DNA from: Tetraselmis striata
Lineage: Eukaryota; Chlorophyta; Chlorodendrophyceae; Chlorodendrales; Chlorodendraceae
Assembly: GCA_006384855.1 (NCBI GenBank)
Contig: VCJN01000895.1
Location: 1-64,000 of the forward strand
Direction of reading: 5' to 3'
DNA length: 64,000 nt
The notes beneath the pieces were generated by a model, which was not told the origin of the DNA, did no database searches, and saw nothing but the letters and a program-made list of their open reading frames with translations. This document shows positions 32,901 through 44,219 of the stretch, in pieces (position 1 is the stretch's first letter; every line of letters starts with the position of its first letter). Both the position numbers and the translations under genes were made by a program.

Positions 32901-33392
32901 ACAGCCCCTACCCCACGCGCCGCCGACCATATTGCCTGAATAAAGTGGTCGGCGCCGGTGTCTAGGGACCCCCCCCCCCTCCCGAGGGCCCGCCGTCTAC
33001 ATGTGGGTCATCTAGAGGGGTGAGCACCGCGAACGGATTAGCGGTGACAAAATCGTGGAACGGCTTGGGCCATTCAGAGGGAGAGTCACCGTGGGCCGGT
33101 TTGGGAATGGACCTTGCAGACAGGCGTTCATGCAGGGGAGGTGGACAAGCATCCTCACGGATGGCGCCCATGGGGAAACAAGACAGGACAGGGAAGTGAT
33201 CGGAGGTGTCCCAAGAGTAGTCCACCCATGCCGAGGGCGAGAGAGGGGGGGGAGGGCCTATGGTGGGAGGCCATGCGATGAAGTGGTCGAGAACGCGGCA
33301 GCTGCCCCTCCGGCAAGTACCCCGTTCGCGCGCCGATGAATCCCGCGGCCACATGGGCTTTCCGCCGGGAAGGCACCGTTGTTCAGCTACCC
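29972..33392 (-). mobile_element. LINE retrotransposon, 5' truncated, with A8 tail
   Basis: On the minus strand the element runs from the C-terminal part of an endonuclease near 33354 to a 3' UTR ending ...GGGGGCG followed by eight A (29972-29979). The 3' UTR phrase recurs at 22461 and 33525. A similar 3' end without coding capacity follows in the same orientation at 33.5-34.3 kb, so two insertions lie head to tail. No clear target duplication was found. Genes: see the pol pseudogene. Confidence 0.85.
30220..33354 (-). pseudogene. LINE pol: AP-type endonuclease C-terminus, reverse transcriptase, zinc knuckle
   Basis: Order: TSDHFPVLS (endonuclease SDHxP motif) near 33200; RT fingers and palm with NNKAQGQDGITAEALK, NYRGISIM, AGFIDFRKAYDTVPHE, then QGCPASP and LYADDAVGI (catalytic YADD); thumb/connection; then a CPACGGGESETIEHMLVECP zinc knuckle near 30560. 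Three lesions are visible. A frame change lies at a run of C near 32971-32985. An in-frame TGA at 31748-31750 sits just before QGCP, where the family has a basic residue (one C-to-T change from CGA would do this). A one-base frame change lies near 30945. The RT core residues themselves are intact. The element is non-functional as read, unless the homopolymer shift is a sequencing error. Confidence 0.88.
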
Positions 33393-33488
33393 GTACCTTG
33401 TCGTCGGTGTGAATTACAAAGAGGGCAGTTTCCCATAATTAGAAAATCAACACAGCAAGGCGCCTAAAAGGGTACCTTGTCGTCGGTA
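33393..33488 (-). mobile_element. Micro-insertion: 66-bp retroelement 3' end with 16-bp TSD
   Basis: The word gtaccttgtcgtcggt occurs at about 33393-33408 and again at about 33473-33488. Between them is a segment (gtgaattacaaa...cgcctaaaag) that matches the last ~65 bp of the non-LTR element at 9.0 kb with few differences. It is therefore an extremely 5'-truncated insertion of that same family. Confidence 0.8.
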
Positions 33489-33504
33489 CCATGTAAACCT
33501 GTAG

Positions 33505-34285
33505 AAACTGTTTTCCGCCCCCAGGACAGGACTGGCATCAGTAGTAAAAACCTTGCATCAGCGTCTCTACGACGGCCGTTTAGTAGGCAGCGCGATCCAG
33601 TTACGGAAAGCCCTGGGTAGGCGACGCTCCGTTACAGTCATCAAGCGAATTATTGCCGAAGCATTCTGCAAGACTAATTGAAGGTCAATGATGGAATTTC
33701 CAACACTGTTGGATCACCGTCTAAAACACTGCCATCAAAATACCCGGCACTGACCACGAATAAAGGTCCGCCCTACCAGTTTGGGCGTCGGCTCATTCGA
33801 GTAATGCGAGTTTGGGAAGGCCCAACCCGCGGAGTAAAGCAGTGGGATACATGTGCAATAACAATAAAATGAGGCAATGTGAGGTTGGGCCCGACGCCAT
33901 AGCTGGAAAATTTCCCATTCCCAATAAAATAATCCAGGGCGCCGTGAAGGGAGGGGGGGACCCCGCCCAAAATAAAGGCAGTTCAATCCTCATGTGTTGA
34001 CGCAATACCTGACTGCTAGTAAAGTCCATAAACTCCGGAACTAACGACCCGGCCCAAATTATGACGGTGATACCCCCACTGCGGGCACTCCACCAACATA
34101 TGTTCGATAGTCTCATATTCACCTCGTCCGCCACATGCAAGGCAGTGTTCAAGGAACAGCTCAGGTATTTTCTGGCATGAATCTGGGCCAATCGGCGGGC
34201 AGTGGGAAATACTCGGCTGCGTAATTGTATCATTATGTGCAGCCCGGCCACAACCCCCGCGGGGACACCCACACTGTATATTGTG
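33505..34285 (-). mobile_element. Second LINE copy, 3' end only
   Basis: The minus strand repeats the last ~250 codons' worth of the LINE (HIMIQLRSRVFPTARRLA, then VPEF) and its 3' UTR, with several frame changes and small insertions such as duplicated TAA/TAT units relative to the copy at 30.0-30.7 kb. It is truncated at about 34285. The zinc-knuckle cysteines are broken by frameshifts. Confidence 0.85.
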
Positions 34286-34521
34286 GACATGTAGCCACTA
34301 GTGGTACCTTGTCTTTGTTCCTCATGTACTATACATGCACCTATACATGTGGCCGGTCAACCACAGTCGTTGCGCTTATCCAGCATGTCGTGAGGACCCG
34401 CGGTAAATTCCCGGAATATGACTATTGAGCGTTTTCGGATACCTTGGAGAAAACATCAGCTGCTGATGAATAAGACCGGTGTCTGAAAATGCCGGCACCG
34501 TTTTCATCATTGCTGTCGGCC

Positions 34522-35320
34522 CGCCTATATATGGCGGCCGCTACTGAGGTAGCACTTATGCTCTCGTGTCAGGCCGGCACGGTCTACTATCCCCTATCGA
34601 TTCGAATATGTTTGTCCATGTCATAAGCTCGGCACAATTAATCGCTTTACCATGTGCTCGCTCGTGGCAGCTCTTTTGCTCGGCACCCTCGCTCGTTCTA
34701 ACTCCCTCATTCGCTGCCTCTAATGGCGCCAGTGGATCCGGCGCCCGCGACGATAAGGCCAGTCTTTCGCCGCTTGATAGGCGTATTAATCGGCGCTGGA
34801 GGACTCTATCAACACCGTCCAAAACTCTAACAGAGTTTATTCTCGCTCCGCCGAAGCTGCCGCAGCTTCTACTCCCGAGCAGCGTCGTCTTCATATGAAG
34901 CGGAAGCCGCTCAACTTGAGCCCCGTCTCTCGGCCTTGGACGCGCAGCTGCTCAACCAGATGATCGGCTGGTCATCGCCCGCATGCTACAAATAAGGCGT
35001 CGATGGCGGCTGCTTCTCGCCCGACCAACCGCAGGTCTGGCAAGGAACATGCTAACGGCAGTCGTCGTGCTTCTTATAATCGCGTTTTTCGGGACGACTC
35101 GGATTCCGATAGCGAGGAGGATTATGCGTTTGGCAATGACTCCAAGAATTTACCTCGGGAGCTTCCCAAGCTTGTCGACGGCTACAAAGAGGGTTGGCGG
35201 AGCGTAACATCTCCTGACCCCCGCCCCGATCTACTTGAGGTTGCGCGGTCTCACCTCGACTCTCCGCGAAGCATGGGTGCGAGTAGTGCCGGATCTGCCG
35301 GTCACGGCGCGGATGATTGA
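34522..35320 (+). pseudogene. Gag-like retroelement remnant B
   Basis: The 5' ~460 bp is a diverged relative of 10828-11333. It encodes, across frames, a coiled-coil containing PEQRRLH-type and LSALDAQLLNQM phrases. The last part is an open frame (35003-35320, stop TGA) that is basic and then acidic (DDSDSDSEEDYAFG), followed by LPRELPKLVDGYKEGW. This is reminiscent of capsid/Gag ORFs in algal retroelements. No protease, RT or LTR was seen adjacent. Confidence 0.4.
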
Positions 35321-35388
35321 GCTAGTGGATGAGTCTTGGCTGCCCGGCTCTGTCGTAGGGCGCGATGCTACACGGTGGCATCCTCACC

Positions 35389-36627
35389 CCCCCCCCCCCC
35401 CACCCGGCGCCCCCTCCCCCTACTATATCAACACATCATGTCTACGCGGTTGCACGTTAGCGTGGTCTCCCCCTCCCCCTCCCCTTCCTGCCCCTCGGCA
35501 GCAACGATGGGGCGGCGGCCGTGGTCCCTAGCCGCAGTCGTCGCGCACCATCATCGACTACATGTCACCCAAAGTAACTGCAATGGTACACAACATTCGT
35601 TTGATATTCGTTATACTAGTAGGAATACCGGTGTTTCATTTTTTTTTGCAACGTGTTTATAAATCTGCACTGGGAAATGCTACCGGGACACGCCTAGTCA
35701 ATTGTTAGCGACGCGAAGCGCTAACGGTATGGTATTTGTTCTTTAGCGCGTGCTTGTTTCATAAAAGTGGGCCTAACTACCGAGGAAGGTGAGTAAGTGT
35801 TTATGTGTCGATGTTGGCATCGCGCGCAAGGCACACTTAGTTTGCTACCATGACCACCCATCACAATACATTATGTCTTTCGTGTAATAGGGGTCATCTA
35901 GTGAACACAACCTAGTTGCTCCCAGTGGAAAAGAGCACGGCACCGGCACTTCTTGCATTAATGCATTTCAAGGCCCCCTACCTAAGGGGTTGTGTTTCTA
36001 CCGGGCTTCGCTATCTTAAGTTTAGTGTTGGGACGAGATAGTTAGCTGCAGTACTGCAATCTAAACTTGGGTTGTCCGATAATGGCAGAAATTGAAAATA
36101 ATTCAAATTCAGGTAACGGTTACACTGGCCCCGCCCGTGCAAGGAACCGTATTAATGCTTCAAAACCTTCGAGATTTGGAAGTCCTCAACCACATATTTG
36201 CGGCATTCGTGGTGATGGTAGGGATTTTACGGATATTTACTTGACATGCCCGCGAGACCATTTTAATAAGTATGCGGGTACTGCTATAGGCTAGGAGTCG
36301 TCCCGGCGGCCGGACAGTCAGGGTTTACATAATCTGCTGCCTCGCGCTCATCGTGTGTCGATTTCTCCGGACGCTTTGCTTGCAGCGAGCAAATGCCCCA
36401 ATCCAAATGAAAGGGGGCGCCCTAATTATATTCAACATTTTCACGGTTTCACCCCTAACTACGGGGCGTAGGACGATCAGATAGGGTACCAGTACCCGGA
36501 TAGCTTAGGACCTAGCTAGCCTGTCTACATGGGGATATGCGGTGGTCCCCAGTACCGCATATATATTACATGAGCTAGCAGCAGAAGGCGATATCGGAAA
36601 TCACCAAAGAAAGATGTACCGCATATC
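35389..36627. other. No gene recognised; one short ORF
   Basis: A 13-nt C-run lies at 35389. The only notable frame is 36082-36294 (+), starting MAEIENNSNSGNGY and ending TAG. It is hydrophilic, with a PQPHICGIRGDGRDFTDIYL segment, but no family is recognised. Otherwise nothing was identified. Confidence 0.3.
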
Positions 36628-36700
36628 GTACATCCGTTGTCCGCTCGGTTGAGCGGTCGTCTCGTACGCGAGAGGTACCGGTTTCGATTCCTGATCTGTG
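36628..36700 (+). repeat. tRNA-like SINE module (copy B)
   Basis: This aligns with 5516-5592 over about 70 bp (cgtacat...ttgtccgctcgg...cgagaggt). It carries a perfect B-box-like GGTTTCGATTCC. Its anticodon-type hairpin is shorter than in copy A. It abuts the broken end of a DNA polymerase fragment. Confidence 0.5.
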
Positions 36701-37345
36701 TTTGTCTAGCTTGGACTTTGAAACACGCCCGATAACCACCTTACCTCCTACGATCTCGTATGCATTAACCGAGATACCGTTCAGCCTCTCGAACTTGTCA
36801 ATGTCGCTTAGCTTAACTGGAAAAGGGGTTCCCGAGAAATTAAGCTCATCCTCGAAAGGTCGGTACTTGGACACGCGGTCGGCATCTCTTTGAGGTGGAT
36901 GAAGGGAAGCCAAAACACTCCACATGAAACACTTATCGTCGTTGTTTTTTACGTTGATACACGCTTTCTTGGAGGCAACCCAAGTCGGAAGTGGTTTGTA
37001 CCCGCGCGCGGTCCTAGGCTTGAACGAGGATGTCCCGACACTAGCCGATACAACCCTGCGGAATACCCAATTACTCCCAACTCCATTCGATAAAGACGAA
37101 TGCTCGATGATCGTATCCGGTCCCGTCGTTTTTGTTTGAAGACGAAATAGATAGGTATCGATATCACCAATAGAATAAACCGTATCATTCTCATTGAAAA
37201 AGATCGTGAGCGTCTTCCAAACCTCTTGATTGTCCATGATAATCCTTGATTGATACTCGAGCTGGATAGTGATCCAAGTCTTGAACTTCATGTCGCGAGT
37301 TAACGATGATACTTTGCCTCTAAGGATGCTACCGTAAGTTGCCAA
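36700..37345 (-). pseudogene. Maverick/adintovirus-type DNA polymerase B N-terminal fragment
   Basis: The minus-strand frame reads ATYGSILRG, a charged beta-rich domain, SNWVFRRVVS, GYKPLPTWVASKKACINVKN, DDKCFMWSVLASLHP, RVSKYRPFEDELNFSG and FPVKLSDIDKFERLNGISV in order. This series is the characteristic region that precedes or begins the family-B DNA polymerase of Maverick (Polinton)-type elements and adintoviruses. The exonuclease and polymerase motifs are absent: the frame runs into the tRNA-like module at 36628-36700. The host-side start is also lost in SINE modules. It is a fragment of an old integrated element and cannot be functional. Confidence 0.65.
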
Positions 37346-37482
37346 TATGTCCGTGCGTCATGTTTTCATCGAATCCCGAGGATATCGGAGTGATATTCCA
37401 TTTGTTAACCCCAGGAAAATTATTTGGTTTGGTCCTGGGACCGACAACGATACGATTGCGGCGGGTGGGGACGGTGTGTTTT

Positions 37483-37665
37483 CGGCAATATTGTCCCGGC
37501 GTGTCTTGGGTTTCCCCGGTTGATGATGAACCCTTCGGGATTCGAATGAGGCAATGGTCTATACGGGCTATGCTAGACCTATACCAGGTACGACTGCAGT
37601 TGGCGCACGAGGTCAAGTGCTGGGGCGGCTTCGGCCGATGTCGCGGGGCGAACTTTACCGCATAT
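37483..37665 (+). repeat. SINE modules 2 then 1 (copy B)
   Basis: Module 2 (about 37483-37560, cggcaatattgtcccggcgt) is followed by module 1 (about 37592-37660, cttcggccgatgtcgcgggg). This is the reverse of the module order in copy A. The end of module 1 also appears inverted at about 38353-38372 (aaagtaaagttcgccccggg). Confidence 0.65.
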
Positions 37666-37699
37666 CGCCCGTGTCGGGTCAATAGCTACGGGCGCGCGG

Positions 37700-38907
37700 T
37701 GTTATTGGGTTAGCGGCGGGTAAGCGGTTTTGTTGAAAACAATTCCAACACGGAACGGCCATCCAACTGTGATAGACTCGCAGGGCCCATCCCGCACCGC
37801 CACCGCCCGTCGCTATGGTGCACTCACCGCGCACACCCATGAGGGACAAACCTCTAGAGAGCCACGGACGGCCGTGATATCACGACTTTGGGTGTCGCGC
37901 GGTCGCTACACGCCGGCGCGGTGCGTGCGGTCGGACCCGTAACATCGGGTGGCACGCGGCATAACCCACCATTCCGGCTGGCCAACGTGAAATCAAACAT
38001 CCCAACAGCGATTTGACCGACAAACATATTCAGATATTACTGAGCTAGCAATATTCGAGCTGGCGGAGGAAGGGGGTCGAGATGGGGGACGCTGAGCTGG
38101 TGAGGCCTTCGAGATGGGGAGGTGTGAGTGCTAATCGCTCACTGCCACCCGCCGTCCGCCGACCTTCAATGCCGTACCACCGGCCTACGTACGGCGTATA
38201 CTACCCAGCAATAATGTCACCTTCTCGGGTTAGGAGCACTGCCTTGCAGCTACTTGCGACTCTAACCGTGGCTGGACGGCCCTCACTCGGGCCGGTTTGG
38301 CCTGAATGTTGATCGGGAGTGCGTTGTTGAATTAATTAGCGCCACCCGTAAAAGTAAAGTAAAGTTCGCCCCGGGCCACCCGTACCGTTACGTTTTACCG
38401 GCCCGACTCGCCAATAACTCCGCCGAACCAGGCCAGGAACCCACCGTGTGACCCAAAGGGCCGATTTATCCGGCCCTCACTTTCTGGGCCAACATAGGGG
38501 ACCCTGAGCTGGCCCAGAAGCGGTCATGCGCCGGGGTTTGCCTGCTAGGGTCTGGGCTAGCAGCCATCCCACAGTTTGCCACAGAGGGTGGGGATGTCTT
38601 GAAATTAGGGCCCGTTCTCGCTAACCAAACACACAATTTCACCCCTTCCGCCGCGGCCCGCCGCGGCATGCATCACTCGTCCCGACTCGAGCTTCGACGA
38701 CGTCGACTCGCTCCTCTACTGATGCGCCTACCTCGTCCTGCGAACTAGCTTACCCGCGACAGCGTTTCGCTGCTCTGCATCCGGCGCGCCGCAAAAGCCA
38801 GCGCGGATACAGCGTGAAGGCAATCTGCTGGAGTCGACAGCTCTCCTCCGGGAACCGGGCGTGCAGGGTGTGTTGAGGGTTGACCGCGGCGAGACGGGCG
38901 CGGCGCG
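37700..38907. other. No gene recognised; 5' flank of the docking-complex gene
   Basis: Only motif-free frames are present. The GC-rich stretch from about 38640 to 38907 is the probable promoter and 5' UTR of the following gene. Confidence 0.4.
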
Positions 38908-41900
38908 ATGCAGCCGACCGCCGCGGTGGCGGCCGAACCCGGCGCGGAAGCGCCCTCCGTCGTGATGCCCATCCTCGGGAGTGATCCCTCCGAGCGCACG
39001 CTCTACAACGTGGCGGAGGAAGGGGTGGACGCGGTGGAGGTGGCGGAGCTGGCGCGCAAGACGCGCGCGCTGGATAGCGTCCGGCGGAACTACATGGAGG
39101 AGAGCCAGCGCGTGATCGCGCGCCAGCAAGACGCCATTGGCCGCCTCAAGGGCGAGAACCGCAAGCTGAAGGATGACCTGGACGCCGGCCTGAAGGTGAT
39201 GGCTGCATGCTGGCGTGTGCTGGAGCGTGCCGAGTGGCGGCGGGCAGTGCTGCGAGCACGGACACGGGCAGGGGGGCTGACTCGGCCGGCTGACTTCGGC
39301 TGACTTCGGCTTCTCGCCACTCTGCCATTTAGGTCGACGCCGCCAACCCCTCGCACGCGGAGGCGGCGCGCATCGCGCAGCTGAAGGACCTTGTGGACAG
39401 CTACAGCCACAAGGTCGAGGTAGAACAGCGCAAGGTGGAGGAGCAGAAGAAGGACACCGATGTCACGGAGGCCAAGGTTGCCCCTCCCCCCTTTCTTCAG
39501 TATCTCTCTGCAGTCCCCAGGCGCCCTGGGCTAAGCCACCGCCTGCCTGCCTCTTCCTCGATAACCCCGATGCCTTAGGCCCTTCACCTGCGCAAGCTAG
39601 TGGGAGGCGCCTCAGGTGCCAAAGAGAATGCCTTACAGCTGCAGAAGATGGGCATGGTGTGCCCTGCTATGTGCCCACCCCCCCCCCCCCCCCCCCACCT
39701 GCTTTGCTGCTACGTCATCATGGCCTGCTCACTGCCCCTACACTCAGTCCAGCTCTGGCAGCCAGGGATTTAGGCAGCAGCGCAGCGCTGATGGGATCGC
39801 TGCTGCGCCTTAGGTGCTGGAGAACCGTCTGGAGAAGGCTCAGGTCAAATACAACCAGGTGCGGGTCACCCCATCGCGGAGAAGTGAAAGACAGGGCCGG
39901 GGGCGGGGGGGGGGGGGAGTCCTCGCGGCTCGGTGGCGGCACCGGCAGTGAAATTTGCGGCAGCATTCCTAGCAGCATTCAGCAGGCAACGTCCAGTATG
40001 TCCACTTGTTGTCCAGGTGACAGATCAGAGTGTGATGATGGCTGTGTGGTGCTGGGCCACGTGTGAGGGGCAAGTGACAGTACAGCGGGTGCATCCCTCG
40101 GAGAGGAGAGAAGGCTGACTCGCTGGCCCCTGCGCCGCCCTCCTGGCACAGTTGCTGAGCAAGAACAAGGCGGTGCGTGACGAGATCGACCACCTGCGCA
40201 AGGAGCGCGTGACGTTTGAGGGCATCTACAAGAAGCTGGAGGACGAGCTGGTTGAGAAGAAGGGCGAGATGGCGAGCCGCATTGAGGTCAGCAACATCGC
40301 GTACGAGGCGCGCGACGCGGCGCTGGAGGAGATGGCCGCGCTGCGTGCGCAGAGCGACGGCGAGCAGCGCGCGTTTGAGGGCGAGATGGCGCGGCTGGGG
40401 GCGCGGCTGGGGGCGGGGCGCGGCCGCCGTGACGAGGCGCTGCGCAGCCTGCTGTACGCCTCGGTGCAGTCGCTACCAGCCAAGGTGTGCTGTCTCCTTG
40501 TTGATATCAGTGTATTTGTGGGGAGCGGGGATATATAGGGAGAGAAAGGCCTCTTCTGATGTCAAGCGTGGGAGACTTGTTGTCAGCCAAGCGCCCCTCT
40601 TTCCGACCTTTCGTGGAGTCCTCTCTCTTAGCAACTGCCTGCGGACCCGCAGGACGGCTCCCCGCCGGACAGCTCTGAGCTGGGAGGCTACGAGGCGGTG
40701 TTTGAACGCCTACGGGCGGCGCCGGGGGGTGACGCGCCCCCGGGGAAGGTGGTTGACAACTTCATCGCGGCGGAGGACGCCAATCTGAGCTTGTTCAACT
40801 ACACCACGCAGCTGAAGCAGGAGGTGGCGCGGCTGAATGAGGTGTGAACCAGCCCACAATCACCAACCCCTCGCTCGACCCCGTTGGCGTCCCCCCCCCC
40901 CGCCCCCGCCCTCCCCCACCCTGTGCCCCCTCACTCTGCCGCTCCGCCATTGGCTGACTAGGCCCTATGGCGCCCCAGATGCTGGCCGAGCAAGAGGCGG
41001 AGCTGGAGCGCATGAAGTCGCAGAACACACTGGAGGAGAGCAGTCAGCGGCGTGGGCTGCTGGCGGAGCTGGCGGCGGAGCAGGAGCGCACCCTGGGGAA
41101 GCTGGAGGCGGTGCGCGCCAAGAGCGGCGAGGCGGGCGCTACCTTTGACGTCCTCGCGGACTTGGCGGCGCGGCTGGCGGCGCGGGTGACCCCCCCCACC
41201 CCCCCGTTCAACACACACACACTCTCCAACCTCACCCCCGGGTCTGCTGTCCTTCACGCCACGCCACGCTGTAGCGTGAACACGCAGAGAGTAAAACTTT
41301 CGTCTAGGAAGGTGGGCTCCAGGCTGACTCCGCCTCTGGAGGATCGACATTTTATTACTGTGCTGGACTAAATTCATTTGTCTTCCCGTAGGCATGATGC
41401 CTGCCTTTTTGGACAGCGTATTCATTTCGAACTTGATCAGAGAACACTAAAAACGCTGCACGGAAAATCCGATTGAACGCTGCAGGCCAATCCATGACTT
41501 TGCATTCGCCCTCATGGACCAAGTCCCCCGCTGCGGTGTGGGTACATTTGGTGTGTCCGGGGCGGGGACGGCGCGTGCCCGTGCTGCCCGGCGGGCGAGA
41601 GCAGTCCCCTCGCAGCGCATGGGACAGAGCGTTGACCATCCCATCCCCGCGGCGCGGCCCTCTGAACGTACAGGTGGGCGCGGAGCCGCCCAACGACGTC
41701 ACAGGCAAGAGCAGCGTGGAGGCGGTGCCGCTGTGGCTGGGCGCGCTGGAGCATCGCGCCAACGAGGCGTGCACCATGTGGGCTGCGTACCAGGTGCGGG
41801 GGGAAGGCTCCCTCAGGATTGCTGGACGCCATGCCGTCGCGACGTCTCGCTTCTGTTGCATATATCTTGCTCTTTATCCTCGTGTGAAGCGGGTGTGAAG

Positions 41901-43341
41901 AGATAGAAATGTCATCACGGAAAACCGGGACTGATTGCTTCAAATGATTAGTTCATTTCTTTCGGGACCCGCAAGCGTCATGCACTGGCCTACGCGTCAG
42001 CGGGTGGTTTACGAGCTTGGCGGGGGTTGTAGGGTTTGTTGACAATGTAGTAAAGTTTTACCGGTTCTGCTGCCTGCTTCGGAACAAGGTATTATTCATC
42101 TTAGGGCTTACGTAAACAGGGTGCGGGAGCCTTTTACGGGCCACTCCAGCGCTAAGTCCTGATTTCATAAGCAGAATTCTCAATCCCAGCAGACATCCAT
42201 TCCAAAATTGGCCTGAACTGGATTCAAGCCCAACGCCATACTGGAATGAGCATAACTGCCATTATACTCGCCGAGGTTTACATGCTGCATACTGAGGTGG
42301 TCCTCCTTATACCCTGAGAACTTTGGGCTCATAAGCCCCCTCCCCCCCCCCCCCCCCCTCTCTTACACCCACACACATCTTGTCACCACGCAGGCAACCA
42401 GGCAGGCTGGAGGCACCGCCACTGCTACGCACAGCGGCCCGCCCTGCCCCGCGCGCCAGGCGAGCGGTAAGATGGTGGTGGTGGCGCCCAGCATCCGGGA
42501 CACCAGCGCGGGTAGCGGCGACGATGACAGCGACAGCAGCGACGCGGAGATCCCGCTTACGTCCGCACAGATCAAGAGCAAGGTACCCCCCCCCCCCCCC
42601 CCCCCCAACACACACACACACTAAGGTGTTTCCAGGCATCTTCATGCCTCGGCTGATAACACAGCTCGAGCCCTCTACGCGGAACGTGTATCGAGACTGG
42701 ACTGTCGGCCGATGTCCCGTTTTCCATACCTGCATTGGCTGCAGTGTCACCAGCGAAAGAGCGCGGTTCGGCTGTTGCACATGCTCACATGCCCAAGACA
42801 CCGAAGAATGACAGAGTCCACATACCAATGGCGACCGTATGCAGATGTGCCCATCAATAACACCTGAGCTTTCCGGTCAGCAGCGCAGCGTCCCCCTTCG
42901 CGATTCCCCCTGCCATCGCAGTCCAGTGTGCCGCAGAGGCTGGGGCGGCGGCGGCCCTCACACAGATGGCCTTCTCAAAGAGCCCCCCCCCCCCCCCCCC
43001 CCAACCTCCCACTCTTGCCCCCCGTTTCCCCGCTCCAGGTGGCCATCGAGTCTGGCCTGGCGTACGAGAAGTTCCTCGCCGGCGGGCAGCCCAAGAAGAG
43101 CACCACGCCGCAGCGGCCGGCGTCCGCGGTGCCCAAAGCTGTGCGGTCCCCCGCGACGGGTGCGGCGGGCACAGCAGCGGCTCAGGCACGCGGCGCCTCG
43201 CTGCAGCGCTCCGCGTCGGCGCGGTCCGCGCACCGGCGGCCCGTGGGAGAGGCAGCAGGCGCAGGCCCGGCGCGACCCGCCTCTGGTGCATCCCGCGGCG
43301 GGCAAGACAAGGCCAAAAAGCCCGGCGGCACCTGGCGCTAA
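38908..43341 (+). CDS. ODA1: Outer dynein arm docking complex subunit, ODA1/CCDC114/CCDC63 type
   Basis: Ten exons: 38908-39195, 39333-39476, 39579-39656, 39814-39858, 40152-40484, 40653-40841, 40979-41185, 41674-41793, 42394-42582 and 43039-43341. All splice in phase 0 and give about 631 residues with a TAA stop. The protein is mostly coiled coil. Family wording includes SQRVIARQQDAIGRLK (exon 1), NKAVRDEIDHLRKERVTF then IYKKLEDEL and EARDAALEEMAALRAQ (exon 5), and FIAAEDANLSLFNYT (exon 6). The GDDDSDSSDAEIPLT acidic turn is in exon 9, and the Ala/Pro/Ser-rich tail is in exon 10. In Chlamydomonas and animals this protein is part of the complex that anchors outer dynein arms to doublet microtubules, so the organism builds motile flagella. 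TGTAA lies at 43405, 64 nt after the stop. Introns 3, 6, 7, 8 and 9 hold C-runs; intron 4 holds a G-run. Confidence 0.93.
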
Positions 43342-43489
43342 AGGCAGCCGCGATCGAGTGTATGCTGCGACGCTACAAAGGGCGAAAGCGGTCCATTTTA
43401 TTTATGTAAACAAGACGAGCCATCAATGGACAGTTCTGCCAGTGGAGCCCCGATGCAATGGGGTAGCGCTACAAGGGAGGCGTCCAGCC

Positions 43490-44219
43490 TCAGGACTCAG
43501 CGGCCTTGAACTCCCAGGCGCGGCGGCACATCGGGCAGCGCTGCTCCGCCTGCGAGTGGATCCACTTCTGGATGCACTGCAGATGGAATGCGTGCCCGCA
43601 TTGCCCCCACACCACCGGGCTGTCGTCGCCGGGGTACTTGCCGTCGGGTGGGCACCCGTCGTACGGCATCCTGCGGGCGGGACCGTCGTGGGGCTTCAGC
43701 AGGCAGCACAGCGCACGAGGACACCATGTGTATATGTGCATAGAACGTGGGAAATGACACCGCCACAGTGAAAACTTTGTCGGGTGTTTACGTTTGGAAG
43801 CTCGAGGGGTGCCAGCACACGCCCGACGGGGGTCAGAAGTGTTGCGTGCCACACACATGAATTCCTGTGATAACAGATGTGAAGTGCATTTGTCGTACGC
43901 CACCATTCCAAGTGGGATATGATGATTCCATGTTGAGGTGTGAAATACCGGAACTGGGTCCGGGTTGCAGATTCTCGTGTGTGTCCGCTGGAAGTTGGAA
44001 ACTCCACCGGACGGTTGCGCGGCGTTTGGCCGTATGAATGTTTTCACGCGTTAACCCAGGATGATAATACGGGTGTTTACGATCTATATATGCAATTTCC
44101 GGAATTTTCAATGCAATGGGGATGCGGGCGCACCGGCAGATTCCGCACACGTCGTCCCCCGCGTTCCAGGTCCACGAGCCCACCGCGTGCCACTTCTTCA
44201 CTGTGACGCTGAACGTCAT
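43490..44219 (-). CDS. APC11: Anaphase-promoting complex subunit 11 (RING-H2 E3 subunit)
   Basis: Two exons, 44219-44134 and 43670-43490, join in phase 2 at CG|G to give 88 residues and a TGA stop, close to the ~84 residues usual for APC11. The N-terminal part reads VKKWHAVGSWTWNAGDDVCGIC and the second exon gives MPYDGCPPDGKYPGDDSPVV, then WGQCGHAFHLQCIQKWI and CPMCRRAWEF. All RING-H2 zinc ligands are present (CxxC, the C of DGC, CxHxxH in CGHAFH, final CPMC). APC11 recruits E2 to the anaphase-promoting complex and drives ubiquitination at mitosis. The gene is tail to tail with ODA1, with only 148 bp between stops. The intron is 463 bp and has no C-run. Confidence 0.95.

Noticed and set aside
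38908-43341. A generic myosin/kinesin-like coiled coil
   Set aside because: Several blocks (for example the NKAVRDEIDHLRKERVTF and FIAAEDANLSLFNY phrases) are specific to the ODA1/CCDC114/CCDC63 family.
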